Shown here: piece after piece, positions 43,777-53,779 of the stretch
How positions within the stretch are numbered: position 1 is the first letter of the stretch
Layout: the number at the start of each line of letters is the position of its first letter
Source: [Flexibacter] sp. ATCC 35103
GTDB lineage: Bacteria; Bacteroidota; Bacteroidia; Flavobacteriales; Flavobacteriaceae
Direction: 5' to 3'
NCBI RefSeq assembly: GCF_001975985.1
Contig: NZ_MTQF01000005.1
Span: 209,459 to 273,458, forward strand
Length of the DNA: 64,000 nucleotides
The notes under the pieces: generated by a model
Told to the model about the DNA's origin: nothing
Databases searched by the model: none
What the model saw: only the letters and a program-made list of their open reading frames with translations
Translations under genes and position numbers: made by a program

Positions 43777-43875
43777 TGATTGTTTTTTGGGGTAAGATAA
43801 CAGTTGTGTGAATTGATTTACAATTAATAAAGATGTTTTAAAAATTAATTTTATTTTTGGTAAAATTATTTAAAT

Positions 43876-44385
43876 ATGAAACTGTTAATATATTTTGTTA
43901 TTTTGTTTTTCGGTATTTCAGCTCAGTCTTTTGGACAGGAAGATGTAGAAAAAAAATCACCTCCAGTGGGAAATGCTGTGGTGGGTGATTATTATGGAGC
44001 TGATGTTTCAAGTGCTTCTGAGAATAAGGCGATTTCAATTATGGAGTTGAATGATGTGTTGGATAAAGATAAAGTAGTAAAGAATGTTTCGGTAAAGGGA
44101 GTTGTAACTGATGTTTGTAAAAAACGAGGATGCTGGATAACTCTTAAAGCGGATAATGGCTCTTCTGTTTTTGTTAAAATGAAAGAGTATGCCTTTTTTG
44201 TACCCATTGCTTTAAAAGGGAAAAGTGTTGTTTTAGAAGGAGACGCCGAAAAAGAAGTCACATCTGTAGATGAACTAAAACATTATGCTAAAGACGCTAA
44301 AAAAGCACAAGCTGTTATAGATGCTATTGTTTCTCCAAAAGAGGAAATAAAGTTTTTAGCTAGTGGAATAAAAGTTGCGAATTAG
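43876..44385 (+). CDS. Exported DUF4920 protein
   Basis: The 169-residue protein has a signal peptide (MKLLIYFVILFFGISAQSFG) and a DUF4920 domain. The core is an OB-fold-like beta barrel including VSVKGVVTDVCKKRGCWITL and VFVKMKEYAFFVP, followed by KSVVLEGDAEKEV. Cysteines in VCKKRGCW are conserved in the family and could bind a metal or form a disulfide. The role is unknown. It has its own terminator. Confidence 0.85.
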   Translation: MKLLIYFVILFFGISAQSFGQEDVEKKSPPVGNAVVGDYYGADVSSASENKAISIMELNDVLDKDKVVKNVSVKGVVTDVCKKRGCWITLKADNGSSVFVKMKEYAFFVPIALKGKSVVLEGDAEKEVTSVDELKHYAKDAKKAQAVIDAIVSPKEEIKFLASGIKVAN

Positions 44386-44411
44386 TTTAAATTTTGCAGT
44401 TGATTTGATAT

Positions 44412-44443
44412 AAAAGCCTCAATTCATTTGAGGCTTTTTTTTT
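44412..44443 (+). terminator. Terminator of the DUF4920 gene
   Basis: An 11-base stem AAAAGCCTCAA/TTGAGGCTTTT (44412-44422 with 44428-44438) with a 5-base loop and a long T-run. Confidence 0.92.
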
Positions 44444-44748
44444 GCTGGATAAGTTAATTGCCTTTCAATAATGATCTGTATTTTGATTTTTTAAACAGGT
44501 TAAAAGATTATTTGTAATAAGGCTTTTGGTGGTTCTGTGATGCATTAAAGTATTTGATTGTTGGTTTATTGTAATGAATTTGCGTTGTTAAATTATGAGC
44601 TTTATTTTGTCTTTTTGATAGTGTTTTTGCATCCTGTGTTTGAGTTAAACTGTTCCTTTGGTTGGCTTTAGATAGGGATTCTTAACTAACTGTTTTTTTT
44701 GTTTGTATGATTAAATAAGATTGAAGTTATTGCTTTGTTGTTAAGTAT
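44444..44748. other. Intergenic region without recognised features
   Basis: This 305-base stretch between two convergent terminators is A/T-rich and has no open frame of note, no repeat matching others in the window and no tRNA-like or riboswitch-like motif. I see nothing to annotate. Confidence 0.5.
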
Positions 44749-44777
44749 AAAAAAAGCGAGATAAGATCTCGCTTTTT
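44749..44777 (-). terminator. Terminator of the SPOR gene
   Basis: Stem AAAAGCGAGA/TCTCGCTTTT (44752-44761 with 44767-44776) with a 5-base loop, followed on the minus strand by a T-run. Confidence 0.88.
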
Positions 44778-44796
44778 AATGTATATAAGGTTTGTT

Positions 44797-45186
44797 TTAT
44801 TTGCTCGGTTTGATTAAAAAGACGCTTTTGTATCTTTTTTTAATCTCAGCTAAGTTACGTTCTGCTTCTATTCTTGTTTTGAAATTCCCAACCATTACTT
44901 TGTAGTTTGGGGTGTTGAAAATTATTGTTCCGTCTATATTGCTATATTCCCTTTTAAAATCCGATAACGTTTTCTTTGCTTCTTCGCTTTTTCCGCTAAA
45001 GATTTGGATTTTATAAGTATCGTTTGTGTTTATTGACGTGTTAATTTTACGTTTGTCATTGAGTAGTTGCTCAAATTTAGGGTCTTGATTTAGTGTTAAA
45101 TTTTGGTCTTGAGCATGAATATTATATGCTAAAGTAAACATTGTTAATGTTAAGAAAACTCTTTTTGAAGGGGTTAAAATTCTCAT
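44797..45186 (-). CDS. Exported SPOR domain protein
   Basis: From the preferred ATG at 45186 the protein is 129 residues; the frame extends to 45207. A signal peptide ends near NIHA-QDQ, and the C-terminal 75 residues form a SPOR domain (TYKIQIFSG, then NYKVMVGNFKTRIEAERNLAEI, then VFLIKP). SPOR domains bind denuded peptidoglycan glycan strands, usually at division sites. With no transmembrane anchor this is probably a periplasmic peptidoglycan-binding protein. It is divergent from the act operon. Confidence 0.87.
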   Translation of the reverse strand: MRILTPSKRVFLTLTMFTLAYNIHAQDQNLTLNQDPKFEQLLNDKRKINTSINTNDTYKIQIFSGKSEEAKKTLSDFKREYSNIDGTIIFNTPNYKVMVGNFKTRIEAERNLAEIKKRYKSVFLIKPSK

Positions 45187-45204
45187 AATGTGATGGTTTT
45201 TATG

Positions 45205-45212
45205 CAAAAATA
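45205..45212 (-). promoter_or_regulatory. -7 element for the SPOR gene
   Basis: On the minus strand TATTTTTG matches TAnnTTTG, 18 bases before the preferred start; no clear -33. Confidence 0.4.
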
Positions 45213-45288
45213 GTATTTAAAATTTGTATGGAAAATATTGATATTATTTAGAATTGATATAAATTGATATTTAAGAGTATTTTAAGGT

Positions 45289-45318
45289 TTTGAGAATAGT
45301 TCATAAGTCGTATTTTTG
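45289..45318 (+). promoter_or_regulatory. Promoter of the act-cox operon
   Basis: TTTG (45289-45292), an 18-base spacer and TATTTTTG (45311-45318) match the consensus. This leaves a leader of about 80 bases before actA. Confidence 0.65.
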
Positions 45319-45405
45319 TGCAAGTTTTAAAAGAAGGTATTAGTTTTTCGTTGATTTCCTATAGAAAAAATCATACCAAAAATTAGTAGATAATTATTAT
45401 ACTAT

Positions 45406-46734
45406 ATGAAAAAGGTGGGTAACCATAATTCGATCTCAAGAAAATTACTATTTAGCTTATCGCTAACGTTAATTTTCTCCCTAACTTCATTTGCTCAAGA
45501 TGCTGCTGCTCCGGCGGCGCCTGAAGCTGCTGCTCCGGCTGCTGCTGCAGGTGGTGATCCAGTAAAAGGGAAAGAACTTTTTAATGCAAATTGCGCTGCA
45601 TGTCACAAATTAGATGCTAAATCAACTGGTCCTGCCTTAAGAGGTGTTTCCGGTAAACATGATATGGCCTGGATTTACAAGTGGGTGCATAACAGCTCTG
45701 AAATGATTAAATCAGGAGATGCTGCTGCAGTTAAATTATTTGAAGAAAACAACAAGTCTGTAATGACTGCTTTTCCTCAATTGTCTACAGGTGATATTGA
45801 TAATATTATCGCTTATACTTCTCAGCCAATACCTGAGAAACCTGCTGGAGCTGTTAGTGCTTTGCCAACAGGTCCTCAAGAAGGCGGAAGTGGAATTTCT
45901 AATAACATTATTTTAGGGGCTCTTGCTCTTGTAATGGCGATTTTAGTTGTTATGTTGTTCATGGTGAACAAAGTATTGACTAAAGTAGCAAGTAATAATG
46001 GTATTGTAGTTGCTCCTAAAGAAGCAAGAACTCCAATCTGGAAAGCTTTTGCTAAAAATCAATTTTTAGTGTTAGTTACTTCTATATTTTTGCTTTTGGC
46101 TAGTGGTTATTTTGTTTATGCTTATTTAATGCAAGTAGGTGTTGATCAGAATTATGAGCCAATTCAGCCAATTCACTATTCTCATAAGATTCACGCAGGA
46201 GATAATGAAATCAATTGTAAATATTGTCACTCTGCTGCTCGTGTAAGTAAAAATGCAGGTATTCCTTCTTTGAATGTTTGTATGAACTGTCATAAAAACA
46301 TTTCTGAAGTTGCTGAAACTACTGCTACTGCTGAATATAGCAAAGCGTTTTACGATGCTCAAATCCAGAAATTGTATGATGCAGTTGGTTGGGATAAGAC
46401 TAAACAAGCTTATACCGGAAAAACGCAGCCTGTAAAATGGGTTCGTATTCATAATCTTCCTGATTTTGTTTACTTCAACCACTCACAACACGTTAATGTT
46501 GCTGGAGTTGAATGTCAAACTTGTCACGGTCCTGTGCAGGAATTTGAGATCATGAAGCAATATTCTAAATTAACAATGGGATGGTGTATTGATTGCCATA
46601 GAAAAACTGATGTTAAGATGGAAGGAAATGCTTACTATGATAAAATTCATGCTGAACTTTCTAAAAAATACGGTGTAGAAAAATTGACTGCAGCGCAAAT
46701 GGGAGGTTTAGAATGCGGTAAATGCCACTATTAA
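45406..46734 (+). CDS. actA: Alternative complex III subunit ActA with fused cytochrome c domain
   Basis: ActA is the multihaem cytochrome c of alternative complex III, passing electrons from the quinol site toward the oxidase. The 442-residue protein has a signal peptide (1-30), an Ala/Pro linker, then a monohaem cytochrome c domain with C63-AA-C66-H67. Membrane segments lie near 165-187 and 208-232. A pentahaem domain follows, with CKYCH, CMNCH, CQTCH, CIDCH and CGKCH. There are six haem motifs in all, one more than in pentahaem ActA proteins; the extra one comes from the N-terminal fusion. It is first in the actABCDEF-coxBA operon. Confidence 0.93.
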   Translation: MKKVGNHNSISRKLLFSLSLTLIFSLTSFAQDAAAPAAPEAAAPAAAAGGDPVKGKELFNANCAACHKLDAKSTGPALRGVSGKHDMAWIYKWVHNSSEMIKSGDAAAVKLFEENNKSVMTAFPQLSTGDIDNIIAYTSQPIPEKPAGAVSALPTGPQEGGSGISNNIILGALALVMAILVVMLFMVNKVLTKVASNNGIVVAPKEARTPIWKAFAKNQFLVLVTSIFLLLASGYFVYAYLMQVGVDQNYEPIQPIHYSHKIHAGDNEINCKYCHSAARVSKNAGIPSLNVCMNCHKNISEVAETTATAEYSKAFYDAQIQKLYDAVGWDKTKQAYTGKTQPVKWVRIHNLPDFVYFNHSQHVNVAGVECQTCHGPVQEFEIMKQYSKLTMGWCIDCHRKTDVKMEGNAYYDKIHAELSKKYGVEKLTAAQMGGLECGKCHY

Positions 46735-46766
46735 TCGAATTATTAAGATTTTAATATTTATATACA

Positions 46767-49700
46767 ATGTCATCAAACAAAAAATACTGGAAAAGTGTTG
46801 AAGAACTAGAGAATAGTTCTATTGTTGAGGCGCTTAGAAATAACGAATTTGTTGAAGAAATTCCTACAGAAGAATTCTTAGGAAATGCAGATGCTTTAGC
46901 TCAATCTGGAACTTCACGTCGTGACTTTTTAAAGTACGTAGGATTTAGTACAGCAGCAGTTACGCTTGCTGCCTGCGAAGGTCCTGTTCACAAGTCTATA
47001 CCATATGTGTTACAACCGGAACAAATCATTCCTGGTGTTGCTGATTATTACGCAACTACTGTTTTTGATGGTTTTGATTTTGCTAACTTATTAGTAAAAA
47101 CTCGTGAGGGTCGTCCAATTAAAATTGATAACAATACTATTTCCGGATCTAAGTTTTCAGCCAATGCTAGAATTCATGCGTCTATCTTATCATTATATGA
47201 TAGCATGCGTTTGAAAGAGCCTAAATTGGATGGAAAAAATGGTAGCTGGTCTGCTGTTGATTTGAAAATTAAATCAAGTCTTGCTGAAGCAAAAGCAAAA
47301 GGTGGACAAGTGGTATTGTTGACAAATACTTTAGCGAGCCCGTCTACTGAGAAATTGATAGGGGAGTTTATTGCTAAAAATCCTAATGCAAAACATGTTG
47401 TTTATGATGCAGTTTCTTCATCTGACGCATTAGATGCATTCGAAACAGTTTACGGAGAAAGAGCTCTTGTTGATTATGATTTTTCAAAAGCTTCTTTAAT
47501 TGTTTCTGTTGGAGCTGATTTCTTAGGAGATTGGCAAGGTGGAGGATATGATGCAGGATATGCGCAAGGTAGAATCCCGTCAGGATCTAACGGAGCGAAA
47601 AAAATGTCTCGTCATTTTCAGTTCGAATCAAATATGACATTATCCGGAGCTGCAGCTGATAAGCGTATTCCAATGGGAGTAGCTGATCAAAAACAAGCTT
47701 TGGTTCAAATCTATAACATTATTACAGGTTCTTCTGTAGCTGTTTCTTTAGATGCTAAATTTAAAGCCGAAGCGGTTAAAGCTGCTCAGCAATTAAAACT
47801 TGCAGGTTCTAAAGGAGTTTTAGTTTCAGGGCTTGAAGATAAAAATGCTCAGTTATTAGTTTTAGCTATCAACCAGGTGTTGGCTAGTGAGGCTTTTAAT
47901 ACTGCGGGTACAAGACAAATTAGAAAAGGATCTAACGCAATTGTATCTCAATTGATAAAAGATATGAATGCAGGAAGTGTTCATACTTTAATCATGAGTG
48001 GAATTAATCCGGTTTATACATTAGCTGATTCAGCTTCATTTGTATCTGGGTTGAAAAAAGTAAAAACATCAGTTGCTTTTTCTTTAAAAGAAGATGAAAC
48101 TGCATCAATAACTACAATTGCTGCTCCGGTACCTCATTATTTAGAAGCTTGGGGAGATGTTGTAATTACGAAAGGAACTTATAGTTTGACTCAGCCAACT
48201 ATTCGTCCTATATTTAATACAAAACAATTTCAAGACGTTTTATTATCCTTAAATGGAACTCCTGGAAATTTCTATGATTATATTAAAGCTAATTCAGCTT
48301 CAATTATTGTAGGTTCTTCTTGGAACAAAGTTTTACATGATGGTGTTTTTGTTATTGGTTCATCTGCATTATCTGCCGGATCTGTTGATTATGCTACTGC
48401 TGCAAATGCTGTTGCAAAATCAAAATCTGCTGGAGATTTCGAGTTAGTATTGTATACTAAAACAGGTATGGGTGACGGACAACAAGCAAACAATCCTTGG
48501 TTGCAGGAGTTTCCGGATCCAATCACAAGAGTTTCTTGGGATAACTATGTAACTGTTTCGAATGCTGATGCAAAAAAACTTGGTCTTACAAATGAGATTG
48601 TTGCAAATGGAGGTTTAAACGGAAGTTATGCTACAATTACTACAGCTGATGGTTTAAAACTAGAAAATGTACCTGTAATTGTTCAGCCAGGACAAGCAGT
48701 TGGTACAGTTGGTTTAGCATTGGGTTATGGTCGTAAGGCTGCTTTGAAAGAAGAAATGGTAGTAGGTTTAAATGCTTACTCATTATATAAAAACTTCAAT
48801 AGTGTTCAGTCTGTTTCTATTGCGAAAGCAAATGGAGTTCATGAGTTTGCTTGTGTTCAGGGCCAAAAAACATTAATGGGAAGAGGAGATATCATTAAAG
48901 AAACTTCTCTTGAAATTTTTAACTCTAAAGATGCTGAACATTGGAATGAAAAACCAATGGTATCTTTAGATCACCAGGAAGTTGAAGCTACAACTGTCGA
49001 TTTATGGGAATCATTTGATCGTTCTACAGGACATCACTTTAACCTTTCGATTGACTTAAACGCTTGTACAGGTTGTGGAGCATGTGTTATTGCATGTCAC
49101 GCTGAAAACAACGTTCCGGTTGTAGGTAAAGCAGAGGTAAGAAGAAGCCGTGATATGCACTGGTTGCGTATTGACAGATATTATTCTTCTGAAAGTACCT
49201 TTGAAGGTGATAACGAAAGAAAAGAGAATATCGCTGGTTTGTCTAGTTCATTATCTACATTTAATGAAATGGAAAAAGCAGGAGATAATCCACAAGTTTC
49301 TTTCCAGCCAGTAATGTGTCAACACTGTAACCACGCACCATGTGAAACAGTTTGTCCGGTTGCTGCAACTTCTCACGGTCGTGAAGGTCAAAATCATATG
49401 GCATACAACAGATGTGTTGGTACTCGTTATTGTGCAAACAACTGTCCGTATAAAGTACGTCGTTTCAACTGGTTCTTGTACAACAAAAACAGTGAATTCG
49501 ATTACCACATGAATGATGATTTAGGACGTATGGTATTAAATCCAGATGTAAACGTTCGTTCTCGTGGAGTTATGGAAAAATGTTCTATGTGTATTCAAAT
49601 GACACAGGCGACTAAGCTAAAAGCTAAAAATGAAGGTCGTCCGGTTGCTGATGGTGAATTCCAGACAGCATGTTCAAATGCTTGTTCTTCAGGAGCAATG

Positions 49701-49832
49701 ATATTTGGTGATGTTAATGATGCTGAAAGTAAAGTTGCTAAATTAGCTGCTGATGATAGATCATACCACTTATTGGAGCATGTTGGAACAAAACCTAATG
49801 TGGTTTACCATGTTAAAGTTAGAAATACTTAG
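46767..49832 (+). CDS. actB: Alternative complex III iron-sulfur subunit ActB
   Basis: ActB is the large periplasmic subunit. The 1021-residue protein combines a molybdopterin-oxidoreductase-like part without its cofactor (about 1-740) and a C-terminal ferredoxin-like part with four cysteine clusters: CTGCGACVIACH, CQHCNHAPCETVC, CVGTRYCANNC and CSMC plus later CSNAC. The Tat-type sequence SRRDFLKYVGF (R51-R52) is followed by a hydrophobic stretch ending LAAC (C70), which fits Tat export with a lipid-anchored cysteine. It starts 32 bases after actA. Confidence 0.95.
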   Translation: MSSNKKYWKSVEELENSSIVEALRNNEFVEEIPTEEFLGNADALAQSGTSRRDFLKYVGFSTAAVTLAACEGPVHKSIPYVLQPEQIIPGVADYYATTVFDGFDFANLLVKTREGRPIKIDNNTISGSKFSANARIHASILSLYDSMRLKEPKLDGKNGSWSAVDLKIKSSLAEAKAKGGQVVLLTNTLASPSTEKLIGEFIAKNPNAKHVVYDAVSSSDALDAFETVYGERALVDYDFSKASLIVSVGADFLGDWQGGGYDAGYAQGRIPSGSNGAKKMSRHFQFESNMTLSGAAADKRIPMGVADQKQALVQIYNIITGSSVAVSLDAKFKAEAVKAAQQLKLAGSKGVLVSGLEDKNAQLLVLAINQVLASEAFNTAGTRQIRKGSNAIVSQLIKDMNAGSVHTLIMSGINPVYTLADSASFVSGLKKVKTSVAFSLKEDETASITTIAAPVPHYLEAWGDVVITKGTYSLTQPTIRPIFNTKQFQDVLLSLNGTPGNFYDYIKANSASIIVGSSWNKVLHDGVFVIGSSALSAGSVDYATAANAVAKSKSAGDFELVLYTKTGMGDGQQANNPWLQEFPDPITRVSWDNYVTVSNADAKKLGLTNEIVANGGLNGSYATITTADGLKLENVPVIVQPGQAVGTVGLALGYGRKAALKEEMVVGLNAYSLYKNFNSVQSVSIAKANGVHEFACVQGQKTLMGRGDIIKETSLEIFNSKDAEHWNEKPMVSLDHQEVEATTVDLWESFDRSTGHHFNLSIDLNACTGCGACVIACHAENNVPVVGKAEVRRSRDMHWLRIDRYYSSESTFEGDNERKENIAGLSSSLSTFNEMEKAGDNPQVSFQPVMCQHCNHAPCETVCPVAATSHGREGQNHMAYNRCVGTRYCANNCPYKVRRFNWFLYNKNSEFDYHMNDDLGRMVLNPDVNVRSRGVMEKCSMCIQMTQATKLKAKNEGRPVADGEFQTACSNACSSGAMIFGDVNDAESKVAKLAADDRSYHLLEHVGTKPNVVYHVKVRNT

Positions 49833-49866
49833 AATAAATTATTAATTAAGAAACATATAAAGGATT

Positions 49867-51267
49867 ATGTCGTCTCACTACGAAGCACCCATTAGAAAAC
49901 CTTTAGTTATAGGTGATAAATCTTATCACGATGTAACTGTAGATGTAGCTGCCCCTGTTGAAGGGCCGGCAAACAAACATTGGTGGATTGTATTTTCAAT
50001 CGCATTAATAGCCTTCCTTTGGGGGTTAGGTTGTATAATTTACACCGTATCTACCGGTATTGGAACATGGGGATTAAATAAAACAGTTGGTTGGGCCTGG
50101 GATATCACAAACTTCGTTTGGTGGGTTGGTATTGGTCACGCCGGAACATTAATTTCTGCGGTATTATTACTTTTCCGTCAACGTTGGAGAATGGCGATTA
50201 ACCGTTCTGCAGAAGCTATGACTATCTTCTCGGTAGTTCAGGCAGGTTTATTCCCAATTATTCACATGGGTCGTCCATGGTTAGCATACTGGGTTTTACC
50301 TATTCCAAATCAATTTGGATCATTATGGGTAAACTTTAACTCACCGCTACTTTGGGACGTATTTGCAATTTCTACGTATCTTTCAGTATCATTAGTTTTC
50401 TGGTGGACTGGTTTATTACCTGACTTTGCAATGCTACGTGACAGAGCAATAACACCTTTTAATAAAAGAGTATATTCTATCCTAAGTTTTGGATGGAGTG
50501 GTAGAGCAAAAGACTGGCAGCGTTTTGAAGAAGTATCTTTAGTATTAGCTGGTTTAGCTACTCCTCTTGTACTTTCTGTACACACGATTGTATCTATGGA
50601 CTTTGCTACTTCTGTAATTCCAGGATGGCATACAACAATTTTCCCTCCGTACTTCGTTGCCGGAGCGGTATTCTCAGGATTTGCAATGGTAAATACCTTG
50701 TTGATCGTTATGAGAAAAGTTTCTAACCTTGAAGCATATATTACACTACAACATATCGAGTTAATGAACATTGTAATCATGATTACAGGTTCTATCGTAG
50801 GGGTAGCTTATATCACTGAGTTATTCGTAGCTTGGTATTCGGGTGTAGAATATGAGCAATATGCATTCTTGAACAGAGCAACCGGACCTTACTGGTGGGC
50901 ATATTGGTCAATGATGACTTGTAACGTTTTCTCTCCACAATTTATGTGGTTCAAGAAATTAAGAACAAGTATCATGTTTTCATTTATTATTTCGATTGTA
51001 GTAAACATCGGAATGTGGTTTGAAAGATTCGTAATTATTGTTACTTCTTTACATAGAGATTACCTTCCATCTTCTTGGACAATGTTTTCACCAACATTTG
51101 TTGATATTGGAATTTTCATCGGAACGATTGGTTTCTTCTTTGTATTGTTTTTATTATACTCAAGAACATTCCCTGTAATTGCTCAGGCAGAGGTAAAAAC
51201 AATTTTGAAAGGAACAGGAGATAATTACATTAGAGAAAGAGCAAATAAAGACACACATCATGAGTAA
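49867..51267 (+). CDS. actC: Alternative complex III membrane subunit ActC
   Basis: ActC is an NrfD/PsrC-type integral membrane subunit that forms the quinol-binding site with ActB. The 466-residue protein has about ten transmembrane segments and family motifs such as WWVGIGHAGTLISAVLLLFRQ and FVAGAVFSGFAMV. It overlaps actD by 8 bases, indicating translational coupling. Confidence 0.95.
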   Translation: MSSHYEAPIRKPLVIGDKSYHDVTVDVAAPVEGPANKHWWIVFSIALIAFLWGLGCIIYTVSTGIGTWGLNKTVGWAWDITNFVWWVGIGHAGTLISAVLLLFRQRWRMAINRSAEAMTIFSVVQAGLFPIIHMGRPWLAYWVLPIPNQFGSLWVNFNSPLLWDVFAISTYLSVSLVFWWTGLLPDFAMLRDRAITPFNKRVYSILSFGWSGRAKDWQRFEEVSLVLAGLATPLVLSVHTIVSMDFATSVIPGWHTTIFPPYFVAGAVFSGFAMVNTLLIVMRKVSNLEAYITLQHIELMNIVIMITGSIVGVAYITELFVAWYSGVEYEQYAFLNRATGPYWWAYWSMMTCNVFSPQFMWFKKLRTSIMFSFIISIVVNIGMWFERFVIIVTSLHRDYLPSSWTMFSPTFVDIGIFIGTIGFFFVLFLLYSRTFPVIAQAEVKTILKGTGDNYIRERANKDTHHE

Positions 51268-51784
51268 TAAAGTAATATACGCCATTTATAATGACGATGA
51301 TATTTTGATGGATGCAGTAAAGAAAACCAGAGCTGCTCATCATCATATTGAAGAGGTTTTTACTCCATTCCCAGTTCACGGATTGGATAAAGCTATGGGT
51401 TTAGCACCAACAAGATTAGCAATTTGTGCTTTCTTATACGGATGTGTTGGTATTTCTGTTGCAACAACAATGATGAGTTATATTATGATTCATGACTGGC
51501 CGCAAGATATTGGAGGTAAACCAAGTTTTAGCTTCATTCAGAATATGCCTTCATTCGTTCCAATCATGTTTGAAATGACAGTATTTTTTGCTGCTCACTT
51601 AATGGTTATTACTTTTTATATGAGAAGTAGATTATGGCCATTCAAACAAGCAGAGAATCCTGATGTAAGAACAACAGATGACCATTTTTTAATGGAAGTT
51701 GCTGTAAATGATAACGAAGCAGAACTAGTTTCTTTTTTCGAAGGTACAGGAGCTGTTGAAGTTAAAGTAATTGAAAAGAATTAA
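51260..51784 (+). CDS. actD: Alternative complex III subunit ActD (DUF3341)
   Basis: ActD is a small membrane subunit of alternative complex III. The 174-residue protein has a cytoplasmic N-terminal domain (VIYAIYNDDDILMDAVKK, then EEVFTPFPVHGLDKAMGL) and two transmembrane helices near 55-80 and 100-122, matching DUF3341. It overlaps actC by 8 bases and precedes actE by 8 bases. Confidence 0.93.
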   Translation: MSNKVIYAIYNDDDILMDAVKKTRAAHHHIEEVFTPFPVHGLDKAMGLAPTRLAICAFLYGCVGISVATTMMSYIMIHDWPQDIGGKPSFSFIQNMPSFVPIMFEMTVFFAAHLMVITFYMRSRLWPFKQAENPDVRTTDDHFLMEVAVNDNEAELVSFFEGTGAVEVKVIEKN

Positions 51785-51792
51785 TTGTAGCT

Positions 51793-52338
51793 ATGAAAAG
51801 GATATATAAAATAACACTTTTAGTTGGTATAACTATTTTAGTTTCATCTTGCCACAATAATTCGGCACCAAACTATCAGTATTTCCCAAATATGTATGAG
51901 TCTTTGGCATATGAGCCATATTCAGAGGCAAAAATATTTAAAGGAGGAAAAGAAGGACAACTTCCTGCAGAAGGAAGTATCAATAGAGGTTTTGAGCCTT
52001 ATGAATATGAAAATTCAACAGCAGGTTATGAATTGGCTAAAGCTAATTTAAAATCTCCTTTGGATTCAATCGAAAGAAATTCCGGAAAAGGAAAAGAACT
52101 TTTCGAAATTTACTGTATCAGTTGTCATGGTGCAGCTGGAAACGGTAAAGGTAAATTGGTTGAAAGAGAAAAATTTCTTGGAGTACCTAGCTATAAAGAC
52201 AGAGAAATCACTGAAGGAAGTATCTTTCACGTTGAAACTTATGGTTTAAATGCAATGGGTTCACATGCAAATCAATTAAGTGCCCACGAACGTTGGTTAG
52301 TTGCTGACTATGTTCTAAAACTAAAAAGCCAATTATAA
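51793..52338 (+). CDS. actE: Alternative complex III cytochrome c lipoprotein ActE
   Basis: ActE is the monohaem cytochrome c subunit. The 181-residue protein begins with a lipoprotein signal ending VSSC (C20), so it is probably anchored by a lipidated cysteine. It carries one haem site, C108-IS-C111-H112 (YCISCHGAAGNGKG), with a distal methionine likely in LNAMGSHANQL. It lies between actD and actF with very short spacing. Confidence 0.94.
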   Translation: MKRIYKITLLVGITILVSSCHNNSAPNYQYFPNMYESLAYEPYSEAKIFKGGKEGQLPAEGSINRGFEPYEYENSTAGYELAKANLKSPLDSIERNSGKGKELFEIYCISCHGAAGNGKGKLVEREKFLGVPSYKDREITEGSIFHVETYGLNAMGSHANQLSAHERWLVADYVLKLKSQL

Positions 52339-52365
52339 TTGTTGAACAAACTGATCGTAATAGAT

Positions 52366-53760
52366 ATGTATACATTTTCAAGTAAATTAAAAACTTTTTC
52401 TATCATCCTAATGGCCCTTGGTATATTAGGAATTGGATATGGTTTTTTAACTGCTCCTAAAGATATTCAAGAAGTTGAAAAAATTCTAGCTGCAGATGCA
52501 CATGGATCTCATGGTGCTGCACATGAAGCAACAGCAGAGACTTCTCATCAAGAAGCTGGACACCACGAAGCTGCTGAAGCTTCGCATGAATCGCACAAAG
52601 GGGGCGAACATGAAACAGTAAATGCTGCTGATGAGCACAAAGAACATTTAACGCATGTATTGCACCAATTGCAAAATAAGCCTTGGTCAGCTTTATATGT
52701 TGCTTGTATTTTCTTCTTGCTACTTTCTATGGGAACTTTAGCATTTTATGCTATTCAACAAGTTGCTCAGGCAGGTTGGTCTCCGGTTTTGTTTAGAGTT
52801 ATGCAAGGGATCACGGCTTATTTGCCTGTAGGTTCAGTTATTTTCTTTATTATTTTAATTCTTTGCGGATTACACTTTAATCACATATTCGTATGGTTAG
52901 GTGAAGGGGTTACAGATCCTACTAGTCCAAACTATGATAAAATTATCGCTGGAAAAGATGGATATTTAAACTTTACTTTCTGGATTATCAGAGCAGCTAT
53001 CTTTTTAGTAGGATGGAACTTATACCGTTACCAATCTAGAAAAAATTGTTTAGCTCAGGATGAAGCAAATGATGATCTATACTACAAAAAGAATTTCAAA
53101 TTAACTGCTGGTTTCTTAGTATTCTTTATCGTATCTGAGTCTATTATGTCTTGGGATTGGATTATGTCAATTGATCCACACTGGTTCAGTACTTTATTTG
53201 GATGGTATGTTTTCGCATCTTTCTTCGTAAGTGGTATTACTGCTATTGCATTAGTAACTGTTTACTTAAAATCTAAAGGATATTTAGAGTATGTAAATAC
53301 AAGCCACATTCACGATTTAGCTAAATTTATGTTTGGTATTAGTGTTTTCTGGACTTATTTATGGTTCTCTCAATTCATGTTAATCTGGTATGCTAATATT
53401 CCTGAAGAGGTAACTTACTTCGTAACAAGAATTCAATTATACAATTTACCATTCTTTGGTGCTGTGGTTATGAACTTTGTGTTCCCATTATTAATATTAA
53501 TCAATACAGACTTCAAACGTCTTAGCTGGGTTATTGTAATGGCTGGTGTTGTTATCTTACTAGGTCACTACGTAGATTTCTTTAATATGATTATGCCTGG
53601 TACAGTTGGAGATAAATGGTTTATTGGAGTTTCTGAAATTGCATCTATACTTTTCTTCTTAGGTTTATTTATTTTTGTAGTGTTTACTGCATTGACTAAA
53701 GCTCCTTTGTTAGCAAAAAGAAATCCTTTCATTGAAGAAAGTAAACATTTTCATTATTAA
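52366..53760 (+). CDS. actF: Alternative complex III membrane subunit ActF
   Basis: ActF is a membrane subunit similar to ActC and completes the complex. I prefer the ATG at 52366 (464 residues) over a TTG at 52339 that abuts the actE stop. After the first transmembrane helix comes an unusual periplasmic or cytoplasmic loop (about residues 40-95) rich in His, Glu and Ala (HGSHGAAHEA, then HHEAAEASHESHKGGEHE). Some nine further hydrophobic helices follow. The His-rich loop could bind metal. coxB starts 19 bases after the stop. Confidence 0.92.
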   Translation: MYTFSSKLKTFSIILMALGILGIGYGFLTAPKDIQEVEKILAADAHGSHGAAHEATAETSHQEAGHHEAAEASHESHKGGEHETVNAADEHKEHLTHVLHQLQNKPWSALYVACIFFLLLSMGTLAFYAIQQVAQAGWSPVLFRVMQGITAYLPVGSVIFFIILILCGLHFNHIFVWLGEGVTDPTSPNYDKIIAGKDGYLNFTFWIIRAAIFLVGWNLYRYQSRKNCLAQDEANDDLYYKKNFKLTAGFLVFFIVSESIMSWDWIMSIDPHWFSTLFGWYVFASFFVSGITAIALVTVYLKSKGYLEYVNTSHIHDLAKFMFGISVFWTYLWFSQFMLIWYANIPEEVTYFVTRIQLYNLPFFGAVVMNFVFPLLILINTDFKRLSWVIVMAGVVILLGHYVDFFNMIMPGTVGDKWFIGVSEIASILFFLGLFIFVVFTALTKAPLLAKRNPFIEESKHFHY

Positions 53761-53779
53761 TATTTAAAGAAGTAAACAG

